A stretch of DNA of 64,000 bases from Rallus limicola (lineage: Eukaryota > Chordata > Aves > Gruiformes > Rallidae), in assembly GCA_022605955.1 (NCBI GenBank), contig JAKCOZ010000009.1:1612001-1676000 (forward strand). Direction: 5' to 3'. Positions 47,883 to 60,108 of the stretch are shown piece after piece. The notes beneath the pieces were generated by a model that was not told where the DNA came from, made no database searches, and worked only from the letters and a program-made list of their open reading frames with translations. Numbering within the stretch: the stretch's first letter is position 1; each line of letters opens with the position of its first letter. The translations under genes and the position numbers were made by a program.

Positions 47883-49078
47883 TTGGGCTGTTGGAACAGC
47901 ACATTGTAACTCACAGCTCAGCTCTGACAAAATAGCAAGCAAGTTGTGTTCATGTTGACTTGGTGCTTGACCCTGAGCTTATTCCTGCCCCAAAGGCCGG
48001 CTAAGGACTGCTCAGTCATACGAGCTGGCATAATAGGCTGGGAATCAAGGTGCCTTTCAAAATAAATTTTTTTGGGTTGTTTGTTTGTTTTTTTTTTTAA
48101 TTAGAAAAGTTCCTGCTCAAAGTTCTTCTACAAGGAAAGGGTTTTCAGAAAAACCAAAGTGCTGTCTCCTTTCTATCCAACAATCTATTTCCAACATATA
48201 TGACACCTTCAACTTTCTGTTTGGAATGGTTTAGCTATTAAAACCAAGAAGAGCTAGATGTCTCTCTCTTCATATAAATATATATCCAAAGTGCAGGTAG
48301 CGTGGAAATAACTTTCTCAGTAATTGCCATATCAATTGCTTCCTCCCAAAGTAATTCATTATTGGAGTCATTACCTGAAAGACCCTCCTTACGCTGCCCT
48401 ACATCAGAGCAGGGCTTTGTTTCCTCTTGGAAATCAGTAATTTGGTTAAGACTTTTAATTTTAAACCTGCTAGATTGTGATAACAATTAGGTTGATTTCC
48501 TCCCCTCTGCAAGTGCTATACAAAAAACCATCAATCAAGGTGTATCTAATTATGAAACTAAGTTAAGAGGTGTTTGAACAAGATGGCTAAGATCCTCAAG
48601 GGACCGGAGAATTGAATTGGTACTTCAGACATATCAAATTAGTTAATGATTTGGGGACCTTTATTCTGCAAGAGCATGTAAATTAAAAAAGAATAATGAA
48701 ATTCATTAAAGCCTGGTAACGTGGAGAAAGGAGGGACGTTTGGGCCTCGCCGCACGTCATGTTTGGAGCCTGCTCTGTCTTCGTGGCGTGACGAGCAGCT
48801 GGGAGAGGGGAGCGCTTCTCCTGCAGAAGTCACGTTGCAGAGGGCCACAGTCAGCATTGTGTACCTGAAGTACCAAACAGAACTCATCCCCTCAACTGTT
48901 TCAAAGCACTTACAAAACTGCCCTGGGGCAGAAGACACCCCAGCGCTCTGAACAGAGAGAGGCTGTCAGGACACGGGAGTGGTGTAGGTACCTGTCTCTA
49001 CAGCAGCTGTAGGACACTCTGCACCTAAGGAGAAATCTGTTTAGATTAGAATTGATGGTTAGAAACAGTGCCTCTGCT

Positions 49079-49133
49079 AATCTTGCATTCATCCCCTCTA
49101 TGTCCCTTCTTGAATCTTGCATTCATCCCCTCT
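49079..49133 (+). repeat. 21-bp direct repeat, 34-bp period
   Basis: AATCTTGCATTCATCCCCTC(T) occurs at 49079 and again at 49113, perfectly conserved. Confidence 0.9.
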
Positions 49134-49251
49134 GCAGCTCAGCTGGAGAAGCCAGTGCAAACTCTTGCCACTCACAATAGGTCTCCCTCCAACCCTGACA
49201 GAGTAGCAGGATTAAACACCAGCCCAGCAAGCTGGCAGCAAAGTCCTGTGG

Positions 49252-49277
49252 CTTTTTTTTTTTTTGGGGGGGGGGGG
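49252..49277 (+). repeat. Poly-T/poly-G junction
   Basis: A run of T directly followed by a run of about a dozen G. Confidence 0.9.
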
Positions 49278-49397
49278 CTTGTTTTTCAATCAATTGGAAG
49301 CAGCAGCACTGAGGTACCTACAGGCTGACTGCTGTCCTTACCTCTGCTGTCAGAGTGGTTCCAAAGAATGCTTATCAATACAGTGATAGGTGCTTTA

Positions 49398-49472
49398 TGT
49401 ATACAAATATACATACAAATATAAGTATAAATATAAATATAAGTATAAATATATATATATGTGTGTTTGTTG
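49398..49472 (+). repeat. AT-rich (TATAAA)n/(TA)n repeat
   Basis: ATACAAATAT, then TATAAG/TATAAA units, then (TA)n and TGTGTG. Confidence 0.85.
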
Positions 49473-50814
49473 GGTTTTTTTTAGAAGATCTTGTTTTATA
49501 AATTGAGTTTACTGCTCACTCTTGTGCGTTCATTGTCTGGCAGTGACTGCTTGGAGTGTGTAAAGTCCATTCTGAATCAATACACAGAAAGCAGCTGCTT
49601 CCTTTGCATTAAGGAGTGAATAGCTTGACCACAACACCTTGGAACAGGATTGGAGATGTTCTACATGAGGTCAACTTCAAGTGATGGGTAGAACATTTTA
49701 GCTCACTCTCTGCACTAACTTCTTGTAAAACTTCAGATTCTCTTCTGATTCCTAATTGAGCTTTAGCTTGGTATCTACCATACTTTTGTGAAGTACCTGA
49801 TCAGCACCTATTTTAAACAATATTCTAATATGTTATGAGCAATATTATTTATATGTTATAAAGATGGATAATAGAATGAATGCCCTATTGTCACCTTTGA
49901 GGCATTTCCACCCCCCCAAAAAAAAAAAAAGGTAGGAAATGCAGTACCTAAATTTTAGTAAGCACTGAGAAGACACTTTCAGGTGAGGAAAAAGCAATCA
50001 AGTATATTCCTTGCATAGTCACACATGCTGTAATATAGTTGCTCCTTAACGCAGATACAGCTCCTCTGAGTAAAGTAGAGCAATTCCAAAATTCAATAGT
50101 TTCAGAACTTGACCTAAAATACAGGCAAAAATGTATTGTCTGCCACCTCAAAGTATTATTACATGTTTTTATCCTGACCACAGAGAAATATCTACCCTTC
50201 AAATGCATGCTCTCCTCTGCATGGCTTCCAGAAGCAGTATCTGTTCAAAAGTGTACGACACCTGCTTGAGGAAAACTCAGGCTTCAAAGGGCAGCTGTGA
50301 GTTTATCACCTGAATCTAGCAGACAGAGGCTGTTGGACACAAACCCAGAAGTTTTCTGGTTGAGCTTCCTTTCGGTGAGTCTTTTAAAGAAGTGGAGGAT
50401 AAGCAGCTAAGCCCTGTTCCTCAAACTCTGCTAAAAAGAATCTTTGATGGTTGGATGGCTGGAGATGGCAGCAGGTGTTTTAGCACCTGAGCTGCCTCCA
50501 CCTGACTGGCACTGAATGTTGTGGCATCTTTTTAAGGGCCTGTTGTGAATTAAGCTCTTTGGGCTTAAAATTGTGCTGGTGCTTGCTTTCCCTCAGCAGA
50601 ATCCCGAAATGCTGAGCAATGCCATGCATTTCAGAGGCAGATTGGCACCGGCTGGCAAACATGAACAGATTTCAGACTGTTAGCAAGCCAAAACACCCAC
50701 CCTCACTCCCCCTGCCACCTTTCTAAAGGTCCTTCAGAACTACCTGAATGCAGCCCAGCTTTGATACCCATCATCTCCTCTTTAACCTATTTACAATCTA
50801 CTGGCCTAAGCCTG

Positions 50815-51180
50815 TGTCCCGCCTCACAAGGTGGACAGGGCTTGTCTTGGCAGGGACTCCAGCCCCGCGCTGGCTCTGGGGGGCTGGGGGCGGCTGGGCT
50901 CAGCCCCCAGCGCTGTCCAGGGCTCAGGGGTTTTATCGGCATCAGTTCTTGGCCATTCCCGGGCACAGAACTGAGCCTCCAAACGCAGCCGAGGGTGGAG
51001 GGACTTGATTCGGCCCCCAACGAGCGTGCAAGGGGAAGGGGGGAGCAAGAGAGAAGGGGAGAAGAGAGGGAGATGAGAGGGAGGCTGTGCTATCTACCAG
51101 CACAGGGCACGGCGTCCCACCCGATGGCAGGGCATCCTGCCGGGCCTGCGGGGCCATGGGGGGACGGGACGGGACGGGTC
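50815..51180. promoter_or_regulatory. CpG-rich patch, possible small CpG island
   Basis: About 20 CpG dinucleotides in 366 bases against an AT-rich, CpG-poor surround. G-runs at 50878-50898 and a (GGGAC)-type series at 51158-51178 fit quadruplex patterns. Overlapping ORFs exist on both strands (176 codons plus, 179 codons minus) but have no domain. It might be an unannotated promoter, an unrecognised LTR or GC-biased DNA. Confidence 0.4.
51158..51178 (+). other. G-quadruplex motif (GGGAC series)
   Basis: G-runs of six, three, three and three are separated by AC dinucleotides. Confidence 0.7.
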
Positions 51181-52707
51181 CTTCCCTCCTTTGTCTCTCC
51201 ACCTGTTCGGCCTCTGTTGCTTCCTTGCTTTGTGTCCTTCCCCCATTGCCTGGTTCCTCTGGTTGCTTGGTTTCCTGCTGCTTCCATGTAGCCATCCTTG
51301 GCATGGCCACAGCCTTCCACCTGGCTTGTGGGGATGTCAGGGTGGATGAGGGAATGTCCATGTGTGAATGGCTCCTGATGTCTCTCCTGATGGTGGAGTC
51401 TCTCCTGATGTCTCTCCTGATATCCTTTGGGTGGAAGGAATGCTCTCCTGATGCCTTCAGGGTGGCTGGTTGAATAGTCATGAGGTCCTTGGCAGAGGCA
51501 CTTTAAGCCTGAGGGGTGGTGATGATGTGGTGTACTAGGAATGAGGTTTGTTTAGGTGAGAGGAGCAAGGGGGGTATGGTTCTGTTGGCATTGTTAAGGT
51601 GTATTTCCAGTACCTTACAGCCTGGGAAAGGTTCATGAGGTTTCTGAGAAGGTTTTGTGGTTCCCCTGGAAAGACCAGGCAAATTTTGCACGAATGGATG
51701 ATGTAGTACAGCTCCAATTTAGCTCCCATTTCTGTCTGTCATCTTTTTATTCCCATCCACACCACTGATGACCTACCAGCTTTTGGGGATCATCCACTTC
51801 AGTCAGATACATTTGCAGTACACGGTTGCTAAGGGTTACCAGCTAACACACAGTCTATTTCCAAATATTTATTCTTCTGGAAATTAAAAGCAATTATTCA
51901 AGTGCCTATTAGGAACTCATTTAACCCAGGTATTTCATATACAGGGATTTAGGGCATAAGCAAGAAACTACTCACACAACTGAACATTCACTGTAGAGGC
52001 TGCTTGAAAAATACTGGTTAGAGAACCAGCAAAAAATAACCACAGTAATTGGATCCATTAAAAAAAAACAACAAGAATGAGAAAAATTCACACAGCCAAC
52101 AAAATTCACTTGGCCACAGAGTTCTTATGATTGATGAAGTATTTACTGAAAGTGGCTTGAATGGTTTTAGCCAATGCAAGTAGCTTTGGGTTCATGGCAA
52201 CTGCAGTTCTAAACAGCTGCTATTTTCTTAATTAAACACGTTTAAGAAAAAATATTACAAAGGCCCATTTTTGCTGCTTTTGGAACTTGCCCAGTGAATG
52301 ACTGCTGAGTAAACAAGCTGTTAATTCATAATATCTGAAAAGTCGATTTCAGTCGCTGACCATGCTTCAGCTCTGTTCTGTAAGCCACCACCTCACTCCC
52401 CCCCAAAAAAAACCTCAATTACTCCTGACTTGAAAATTCCCTTTCCAACCAGAAACGTGCAGTCGAACCTGTTGCAAGGGTGGTGAAGAAAAGCTTAATA
52501 TCATCAAGGGATCAGCAACAAAATTAATTTAGATCATTCCACTAGGAGTGCATGTCAGATTCCACTATATTATTTGTTCTTAATTTATGAAAATGCTTTT
52601 AACTCCCTGGGTACACAAAGACTATGACTTGACCTAATCTGTTTCCTGGTGCTGTGCTTTCCTGGTTATTTCCTCATCTTTAATGTCACTCTCTAATTTC
52701 ACTGTCG
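51181..52707. other. Noncoding DNA; short CTCCTGATGTCT reiteration
   Basis: Words of the form TCTCTCCTGATG recur about five times between 51370 and 51452, making a loose minisatellite. Nothing else recognised. Confidence 0.5.
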
Positions 52708-53068
<361 letters not shown>

Positions 53069-54030
53069 GTTCCTAAATGTCCTAGCATATCTTCTAGTAT
53101 CTTCTCTTATTATTAAGGTTCCCTTAGAATCAAAATCATATCTTAAAGTAAAATTAAAAATAATCAGTTGTTTATAACAAAGGTGCTGGGTTTTTTTCTT
53201 TAATGAAAAAAAAAACCAAACCAAAGCCCCCAAACCCATTGTGCTCAGACAAGTGTCAGGTAAGCCACAGCACAATTGCTTTTTGGGAAATGCAGCTTTG
53301 CAACCCAGGCTGCCGGGGACTGAAACCCTTTTGTGCCTCTCCACGGCTTGCGGGGTCAAACTGAAGAGTTCCTACCGATTTCAGGGGGGTTCGGAACAGA
53401 CCTTGGCTAAATGAAATTGCCTTTCTTCAGGGTTCCCATGGATGTATTTCCTCAGCTTCACAGCCCGTTTTGCAGAAAGCCCTGCCTCGAGCCTTTGTTA
53501 GCACAGATGTGCCCTGAGCAGGCATCCTGAAAGGAAGAAAGACTCTCAAAGGCACATAATCCTGGAACAGAACCACTGAAGCCAGTGTGAGTTATTCCAC
53601 TTTCTTTCAGCACAGAGCTTGAGAACACAGACTCAGATTCTCAGCGGCATTAGTCAGACCCCTCAAACAAAAATCTCAGGGAGAAGAAACTCTGGCGCTT
53701 CCCCACTTTTTGATATCTTGTCATTTCTTCCCGTGGAGACAAATCACACACAAGGAAAAGAAGAAATAGTTACATTAGAGTAACAGGTCTGATACTAACA
53801 GGGTAAATATACCCCACGTTTGTTTTCATCTTAACTGATCTCTTTAGCCTAAAGGGATATCATCCTTCTGGTTTTCAGATAATTCACTTTGAGACTTAGA
53901 GGAATCTTGAAAAGAATGTGAGAGAATGTGAGCAGAAACTAACATTCCTACATTTCCTTACAAACACTGCTCTTTTGTGCTTTGTAAACTTTGGTAGAAA
54001 AAGCATTCTGATAAAATGTTTTAATAACAA
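53069..54030. other. Unique noncoding DNA
   Basis: No gene or repeat recognised. Confidence 0.5.
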
Positions 54031-54457
54031 CGGCCTGGAGCATCTCCCCTGTGAGGAAAGGCTGAGGGAGCTGGGGCTGTTCAGCCTGGACAAGAGAAGA
54101 CTAAGGGGGGACCTAATTAATGTTTATAATTATCTTAAGCAGGGGATGCAGGGGGAAATGGCCAGCCCCTTTTCAGTGTCTGTGGGGACAGGACAAGGGG
54201 CAATGGCTGCAAGTTGGAGCACAGGGAGTTCCACACCAAGATGGGGAAGAACTTCTTCCCAGTGAGGGTGAGGGAGCCCTGGGACAGGCTGCCCAGGGGG
54301 GTGTGGAGTCTCCTTCTCTGGAGAGATTCCAGCCCTGTCTGGACACCTCCCTGTGTGCCCTGTCCTAGGGACCCTGCTTTGGTAGGGGGTTGGACCTGAT
54401 GAGCTCTGGAGCTCCCTTCCCACCCCTACAGCTCTGTGACTCTGTGGTTCTGTGAAT
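54031..54457 (+). mobile_element. CR1 3' fragment, plus strand
   Basis: Same subfamily as the minus-strand copies at 36896 and 38908. GGCCTGGAGCATCTCCCCTG opens it; AGGCTGAGGGAGCTGGGGCT, GGACAAGGGGCAATGGCTGC and GGTTGGACCTGATGAGCTCT follow. It ends CTGTGACTCTGTGGTTCTGTG. The frame 53918-54265 holds [29 protein letters not shown], the ORF2 C-terminus, then frameshifts. Confidence 0.95.
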
Positions 54458-55008
54458 GTTTTTCTTTGACCCATTTTATTAATAAATTATTTCAGGCTCA
54501 AGAAAACCATTAGGCTTGTGGTACCCACAGAGAGGTATTAAATATTCACCAGCATTTTAAAAACTTTCATAAAAAGCACCTTTATTATAAGCATAATTCT
54601 CTTTCACTCACATGTCGATAGTTATTGAGACTTTAAAGAGAATCCTTGTAGTGAAATAGGTGTAAGATTGCACACGGGTGAAACAAACACACGTTTTAAT
54701 GCGACTTCACATGGTGGCGCTGGTGCTGCTGAGGCAAACCTCTCCAAGCTGAGGAAGGGAATGCTGCCAAAGGACAGCCCTGCTGTGAGACTTCAGAATG
54801 CAGCTTGTCATGGGGTGCAGCTTCTGGCAAAGCCTGGAAATAGTTCTAGCCAGTATTTCACTCTGTCAAGCATAAAAACAAATAATACATGTTTAAGGGC
54901 TATTTCCAAGGGTGAGAAATTTAATGTTTAGTGTCAGAACAGCCTAAGTCCCTTTCACTCTGTTTTACATTAATGTGCCAGGCACTTCTTCATAGGGAAA
55001 AGGCTTTT
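54458..55008. other. Unique noncoding DNA
   Basis: No gene recognised; the 87-codon frame at 54668 has no domain. Confidence 0.5.
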
Positions 55009-55464
55009 GGGAAGGGGAAGGGGAAGGGAAGGGGAAGAGGAAGGGGAAGGGAAAGGGGAAGGGGAAGGAGAAGGAGAAGGAGAAGGAGAAGGAGAAGGAG
55101 AAGGAGAAGGAGAAGGAGAAGGAGAAGGAGAAGGAGAAGGAGAAGGAGAAGGAGAAGGAGAAGGAGAAGGAGAAGGAGAAGGAGAAGGAGAAGGAGAAGG
55201 AGAAGGAGAAGGAGAAGGAGAAGGAGAAGGAGAAGGAGAAGGAGAAGGAGAAGGAGAAGGAGAAGGAGAAGGAGAAGGAGAAGGAGAAGGAGGGGAAGGG
55301 AAAACGAAAGGGGAAGGGGAAAGGGGAAGGGGAAAGGGGAAGGAGAAGGAGAAAGGGAAGGAGAAAGGGAAGGGAAAGGGAAAAAGGAAGGGGAAGAGGA
55401 AAGGGGGAGGGGAAGAGGAAACAGAGGGGAAGGGGAAAAGGAAAGGGAAGAGGAAGGGAAAGGG
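55009..55464 (+). repeat. Polypurine tract with perfect GAAGGA hexamer array
   Basis: 456 bases with only two pyrimidines (C at 55315 and 55422). The core 55065-55292 is about 38 uninterrupted copies of a GAAGGA hexamer; the flanks are irregular GGGGAA/GGGAAA variants from which it probably expanded. The two long ORFs across it, Arg-rich or Gly-Glu repeats, simply translate the repeat. Confidence 0.97.
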
Positions 55465-57744
55465 TGGCTTTTATTAAGCTGGCTGCCTACCTTAGCAACC
55501 AGAGCAGCCCTAGAATATGCTTTTTAGGATTAGAACGATGTGATTTGTCTATGCACTGACTCATGTATGAAAAGTTCTGGGTAAAAGGCACATCCATGAT
55601 TTAAAAGCTTGTATCTTTTATTCACAAAGCACTGGAGCCATTCACCTAGAAAATACAGCCTCAGGATTTCCATTTATTTATTTATTTTTGAAAACTTACT
55701 GTTTTCAAACAGTAAGAGAACAGACCTAGTTTCTGTACTGGTTCTTCATGATAACTTTTCCATGAAGGTATCAGAGACACGAAAGAATCTGCTTCCTGAG
55801 CTTAATGAAAAGAGCTCAAATAGGTAGAGCCTTTGAAAACACCCTGACAAGGGAAATCCTTCCCTTAGTTTGTTTTGAAAAGTGCATTTTGTTTCATTAC
55901 CAATCTGAAAGGGGCAGAATGAGAAGGGAAACTGCAATTCCAGAAGAAGAAATCAATTTTCATATGCAAATACGAGCAATAAAAGATCACATTTCGCTTC
56001 GTTTTCATACCTACTTATCACTCCAAGGTGTCTTGTTGGTTTCTCCCTTTCAGCATGTGTGAGAAGCAGGAAGTTTTTACGCTGGGACATTTGACAGATG
56101 TGAAGGATTTCTTTCTTCCTGCACTGTTTATAAACATTATTGTATCAAAATTTGTTTTGCCAAGGGCGAACATTACCTCTGGAAAGAATTCAGCTTTCAT
56201 GAAGAAGAAAGTAGTATTTCAGGAGCTATCTACAGAATTTCCATTATCCGAAGGGACATTACACAGATCTCCAAGGTTACATGCTCTCCAAGGCACATTA
56301 CTGGCTCTGTGCAAGGTTTCCATTTTCCTGACAGGAACAATTACAAATGCCATGCAAGAATAATTTCATACAAAGAACTGAAACAGGCACCAGGAATTCT
56401 CTTAGGTAGCAGTTACAAATGCATATGCTAATGCTACAGCTGCAAAACAAAACCACTGACTAGCAAACAGATAGGTATTTATAGTGAGCTTAAAACCTAA
56501 TTATATGATTTTATAACAGGGTGCTAAGTAGGCATTATTTGACGTGCTAATAGTTACCTTCAAACTTTTAGCATCCCTTTTATTCTGAACTGTTCCTTTG
56601 GATACCAGAACTCCCCATCCTGCTCTTCCAGTAACACCAGCAACAATTGCCAAGTGTCCTGTTAAAACTGGCCCCTCTTATTAAAAAAACCCCACAAACA
56701 AGTGGAAAAGAGAAGCTCCCTTTGATCCTGCCAAGCTGGAGAGCCATTGCAAGTTCGCTGTGTGGGATTGGATTCCTGCTTCTTTCTGCTGACTCTGGTG
56801 TCTGGTTTGTAACTCTTTAACGAAGAGATGGAATATGCAGAGTGCTCAAGTGCTGTGTTAGTCTTTTTATAGGAATATTCAAAAAGATATTTTAAAATAC
56901 ACTTTGAAATACAGCACTATGAATAAAACATGCTGTTTTCAACAATCATTTTGTTTCAACCAGAGGATATGCTAGCACCATAGATTCATTTTTAATTTTG
57001 CTCTGGACAGCTCCAGGATATTTTGGCACTTTCTCCACCATTTCTTCCCTCAGCTTCTGTGTCTGTGTAGTGAAGAATAACCAGGCAGAGCACTTTTTTA
57101 ATAAAGCACAGAACTAGAGCAGGGAAGATATATAAGTAAGTGCTAACATAACTTATCTGAGCCAGCCTGTGCTTGCACTGAAGGTTACTGACATTTGAAA
57201 GTAGGTTGGGAAAAAAGGTGCACTCAGAGTCGATAAAGGTCTTGCAGCATGTGATCTTAAGACAAGGTTAATGGAAGAGCCTCTCCCACCATTTATTTGT
57301 TTCACTGGACCTTAGTCTATTTTCTGTCATGTTTGGCTGGATTTTGCATCCCTTAAGGTTAACCTCTGGATATTTCCCCCCCACCCCAGACTACTTAGTG
57401 CAACGAAATTTTCCCATAAAAAAAATGCTATCTGATCACAACAGCAATGTTTTTACACCAGCAACAAAGTCAACAGGAAGCCTCCTTGGGTTCAGGATGG
57501 GGTTTGTACAGAGGAGAGAAACACAACTCCACTCAGCAGGGAAGGGAGAGGTCCCGTTTCAAGGCTGAGCAGGACCTTGAAGATAGCTGCCTACGTGAGC
57601 TCCTCAGCTAACGGCTACTGCAGGCTGGGCTAGGCTGTGCAGATCCTTTCCCAAAGCAAAGTAACGCTGAGTTTTCAAAACAAGAGTTGTTCTTTCCTGT
57701 TCAGCTGTGCTGAGCAGATGCCTTCAATTTCATCAGCTTAAAAT
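55465..57744. other. Unique noncoding DNA
   Basis: No gene or repeat recognised apart from short (TTTA)n at 55673-55688. Confidence 0.5.
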
Positions 57745-58942
57745 TAGGCAAGATCTTTAATTAGATCCCGCTTAGTGGATGAGGGAAAGGCAGTGGATGT
57801 AGTTTACCTTGACTTCAGCAAAGCCTTTGACATAGTTTCTTATAGCATTCTGCTGGGGAAACTTGCTACCACTGGCCTGGACAGGCACAGCCTCTGCTGG
57901 GTAAAAAACTGGCTGGATGGCCAGGCCCAAAGAGTTTTGGTAAATGGAACTAAATCCAGCTGGAGGCTGGTCACAAGTGGTATTCCACAGGGCTCAGTCC
58001 TTGCTCCAGTTCAACTCTTTATCAGTGGCCTGGATGAAGAGACTGAATGCTCCCTCAGTAAGCTTGTGGATGACACAAAGCTGGAGGAGGTGTGGATCTG
58101 CCTGAGGGTGGGGAGGCTCTTCAGAGGATCTATCTGAACAGGCTGGATTGATGGGCTGAGACCAACAGGATCAGGACGAGGTTCAGCAAGGCACAGTACA
58201 GAGTCCTGCACTTGGGACAGGCCAACACCCTGCAGCACTACAGGCGGGGGGAGACTGGCTGGAGAGCTGTCAGGCAGAGAAGGACCTGGGGGAGTGTGTT
58301 GACTGTGACTGACCATGAGCCAGCAGTGTGCCCAGGTGGCCAGGAAGGCCAAGGGCATCCTGGCTTGTGTCAGAGCCAGCGTGGCCACAGGGCCAGGGCA
58401 GGGATTGTGCCCCTGGACTGGGCACTGGGAGGCTGCACCTCGAGTGCTGGGTCCAGTTCTGGGCCCCTCACTACAAGAAGGACATGGAGGTCCTGGAGCG
58501 AGTCCAGAGAAGGGCAACCAGGCTGGGGAAGGGGCTGGAGAGCAAACCTTCCCAGGAGCGGCTGAGGGAGCTGGGGGTGTTCAGCCTGGAGAAGAGGAGG
58601 CTGAGGGGAGACCTGATCCCCACCTACACTGACCCGACAGGAGGGTGCAGAGAGGTGGGTGATGGTCTCTTCAGCCAGGGGACAGGAGATGGGACAAGGG
58701 GCAATGGGCTCAAGCTGTGCCAGGGCAGGGGCAGAGCAGATGTGAGGGAAAAGTTCTTCCCCAAAAGGGTTGTCAGGCACTGGCACAGGCTGCCCAGGGA
58801 GGGGGCTGAGTCCCCACCCCTGGGTGTGTTTAACAGACGGGTAGATGAGGTGCTCAGGGATATGGGTTAGCACAGGACAGGTGTGGTTGGACTCCACGCT
58901 CTTAAAAGTCTTTTCCAACCTGGTGATTCTGTGATTCTGTGA
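57745..58942 (+). mobile_element. CR1 LINE with RT region, plus strand
   Basis: Longest-reaching CR1 here along with 16635. It starts just upstream of the RT palm (CCGCTTAGTGGATGAGGG), runs through ORF2 and the 3' UTR (CTTTTCCAACC), and ends in perfect ATTCTGTG octamers near 58942. Confidence 0.95.
57775..58870 (+). pseudogene. CR1 ORF2 RT and C-terminal remnant, frameshifted
   Basis: First frame 57775-58137: [16 protein letters not shown], then [26 protein letters not shown] and a catalytic box reading [10 protein letters not shown], where the usual F-A of FADD is changed but both Asp remain. A frameshift near 58110-58140 breaks it. A later frame, 58328-58870, holds [34 protein letters not shown] and [12 protein letters not shown] to the natural stop. 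The endonuclease and fingers of RT are absent. In life ORF2 reverse-transcribes CR1 RNA at the nicked target; this copy cannot. Confidence 0.92.
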
Positions 58943-59784
58943 TCTTGCTGGGAAGGTAACTGGATACTGCTCCTATGTTCCAAGCTTAGCTATGCCTAGG
59001 AGCTTCAGGACAACCAATGAAAATGCTACTTTCTTGCAATAAAAATATTTTGTAAAGCTGAAAATGGTTTCCCACCCAGCCACAACAACCAAGGCATCCC
59101 TTAGCCTAGCATCACTGGAGACTGGTGACTGCAGAGCGATGACTACCATGACTTTTCACACAGAGGTAGAAACCAAACCAAATTCAGATTATATATATAT
59201 TTTTTCCTTTTTTTTGTCATTTATCTCTTCTCTATCCACTCTTCTCCCTTATTAATCTCCAGACAAGCATATAGAGTGTTCACATTTTCAAAGTGCTCTT
59301 CAGTTTTGGGTTCTTTGCTTCTTTTGTGAAGGTGCTTACATGCAAGGCCTCCCACACGTTAGCTATACAAGCTTCTGCAATACAACTCAGTGTTTCTCAG
59401 ACATTGTATTAAAATCATAGTGCTATTCAGAAGGACATAATAGCAGTGCTGCTATCTCAGGATAATAAACCAGTGTCAATTTTATTTTGTTAAGAGATCA
59501 ACATTCTGTAATAAAGTGTTTAGTAGGGTGGATTGTGAGTCAGCCACTGTGAAGTTAAAGTCTTGAGGTGCACCGTTTCCTTGCTACTTAAAGTCTCACC
59601 TGGAACCCTTTCTAAACCTCAAAATATTTTCCTTTTGTGCCATTTTACACATCCAATATATACTAGTTTACCCACTTAGATAGACTACCCATCCATTTAA
59701 ATGTATAAGATACTAACAAACCCATTTCAAAAGGTAATGCACCTAATGCAGAGAGAACATGTGTAAAGACAGACTCGTGGAAAC
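58943..59784. other. Unique noncoding DNA
   Basis: No gene recognised; (TA)n plus T-run at 59189-59217. Confidence 0.5.
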
Positions 59785-59931
59785 ATCCTCAGAATTAATG
59801 GGGTAGGAAGTCACCTACCCAGGGCTTTAGTCCAACCTTCTGCTCAAAGCAGGCCCGTTTGCCACAGGTTGCTCAGGGCTGTGCGTGGTGAAGTTTTGGA
59901 TATCTCCAAGGATACAGGTTTCACTTCCTTT
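59785..59931 (-). mobile_element. CR1 3' fragment, minus strand, diverged
   Basis: CAACCTTCTGCTCAAAGCAGG, GGTTGCTCAGGGCTGTG and TTTTGGATATCTCCAAGGAT match the reversed end of a common CR1 subfamily. Its 5' end abuts LTR sequence. Confidence 0.85.
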
Positions 59932-60108
59932 CAGTCCATGTTGGGTCTGTTCTGCCCATGACACTGATTGTGGAATGATCTCTCCCTGGCCTTATCTCCA
60001 CTCCTGAGCATCTCAATATCTATTTTCTCCCCTGTCCAGCTAAAAAGGGGAATAATAGAATAACTTTGGTGGGTGTCTGGCCTCCAGCCAGGGCCAAAAC
60101 ACCATACA
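59932..60108 (-). mobile_element. LTR 5' fragment, avian ERVL-like, minus strand
   Basis: Read on the minus strand from 60108: TGTATGGTGTTTTGGCCCTG, then CTGGAGGCCAGACACCCACC and GTGGAGATAAGGCCAGGGAG near 59990. This is the same LTR class as 12781-13490. The rest of the LTR is missing where the CR1 begins. Confidence 0.7.

Larger units (their letters stand above)
47883..50814. other. Unique noncoding DNA with low-complexity runs
   Basis: Contains T/G runs at 48066-48100, a 21-base direct repeat at 49079-49133, T then G homopolymers at 49252-49277 and an AT-rich TATAAA-type repeat at 49398-49472. The stretch 48300-48500 has conserved-element-like AT-rich composition. No supported exon. Confidence 0.5.

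Noticed and set aside
50942..51481. 179-codon minus-strand ORF over the CpG-rich patch
   Set aside because: A competing 176-codon ORF overlaps on the other strand, high GC lowers stop frequency, and the DIRRD reiteration comes from the TCTCCTGATG minisatellite.
54668..54931. 87-codon plus-strand ORF starting MHTGETNTRF
   Set aside because: Opening residues recall zinc-finger linkers (TGE) but no Cys2His2 pairs follow.
54931..55527. 198-codon Arg-rich and 156-codon Gly-Glu ORFs
   Set aside because: They translate the GAAGGA hexamer array in different frames; no non-repeat domain is present.
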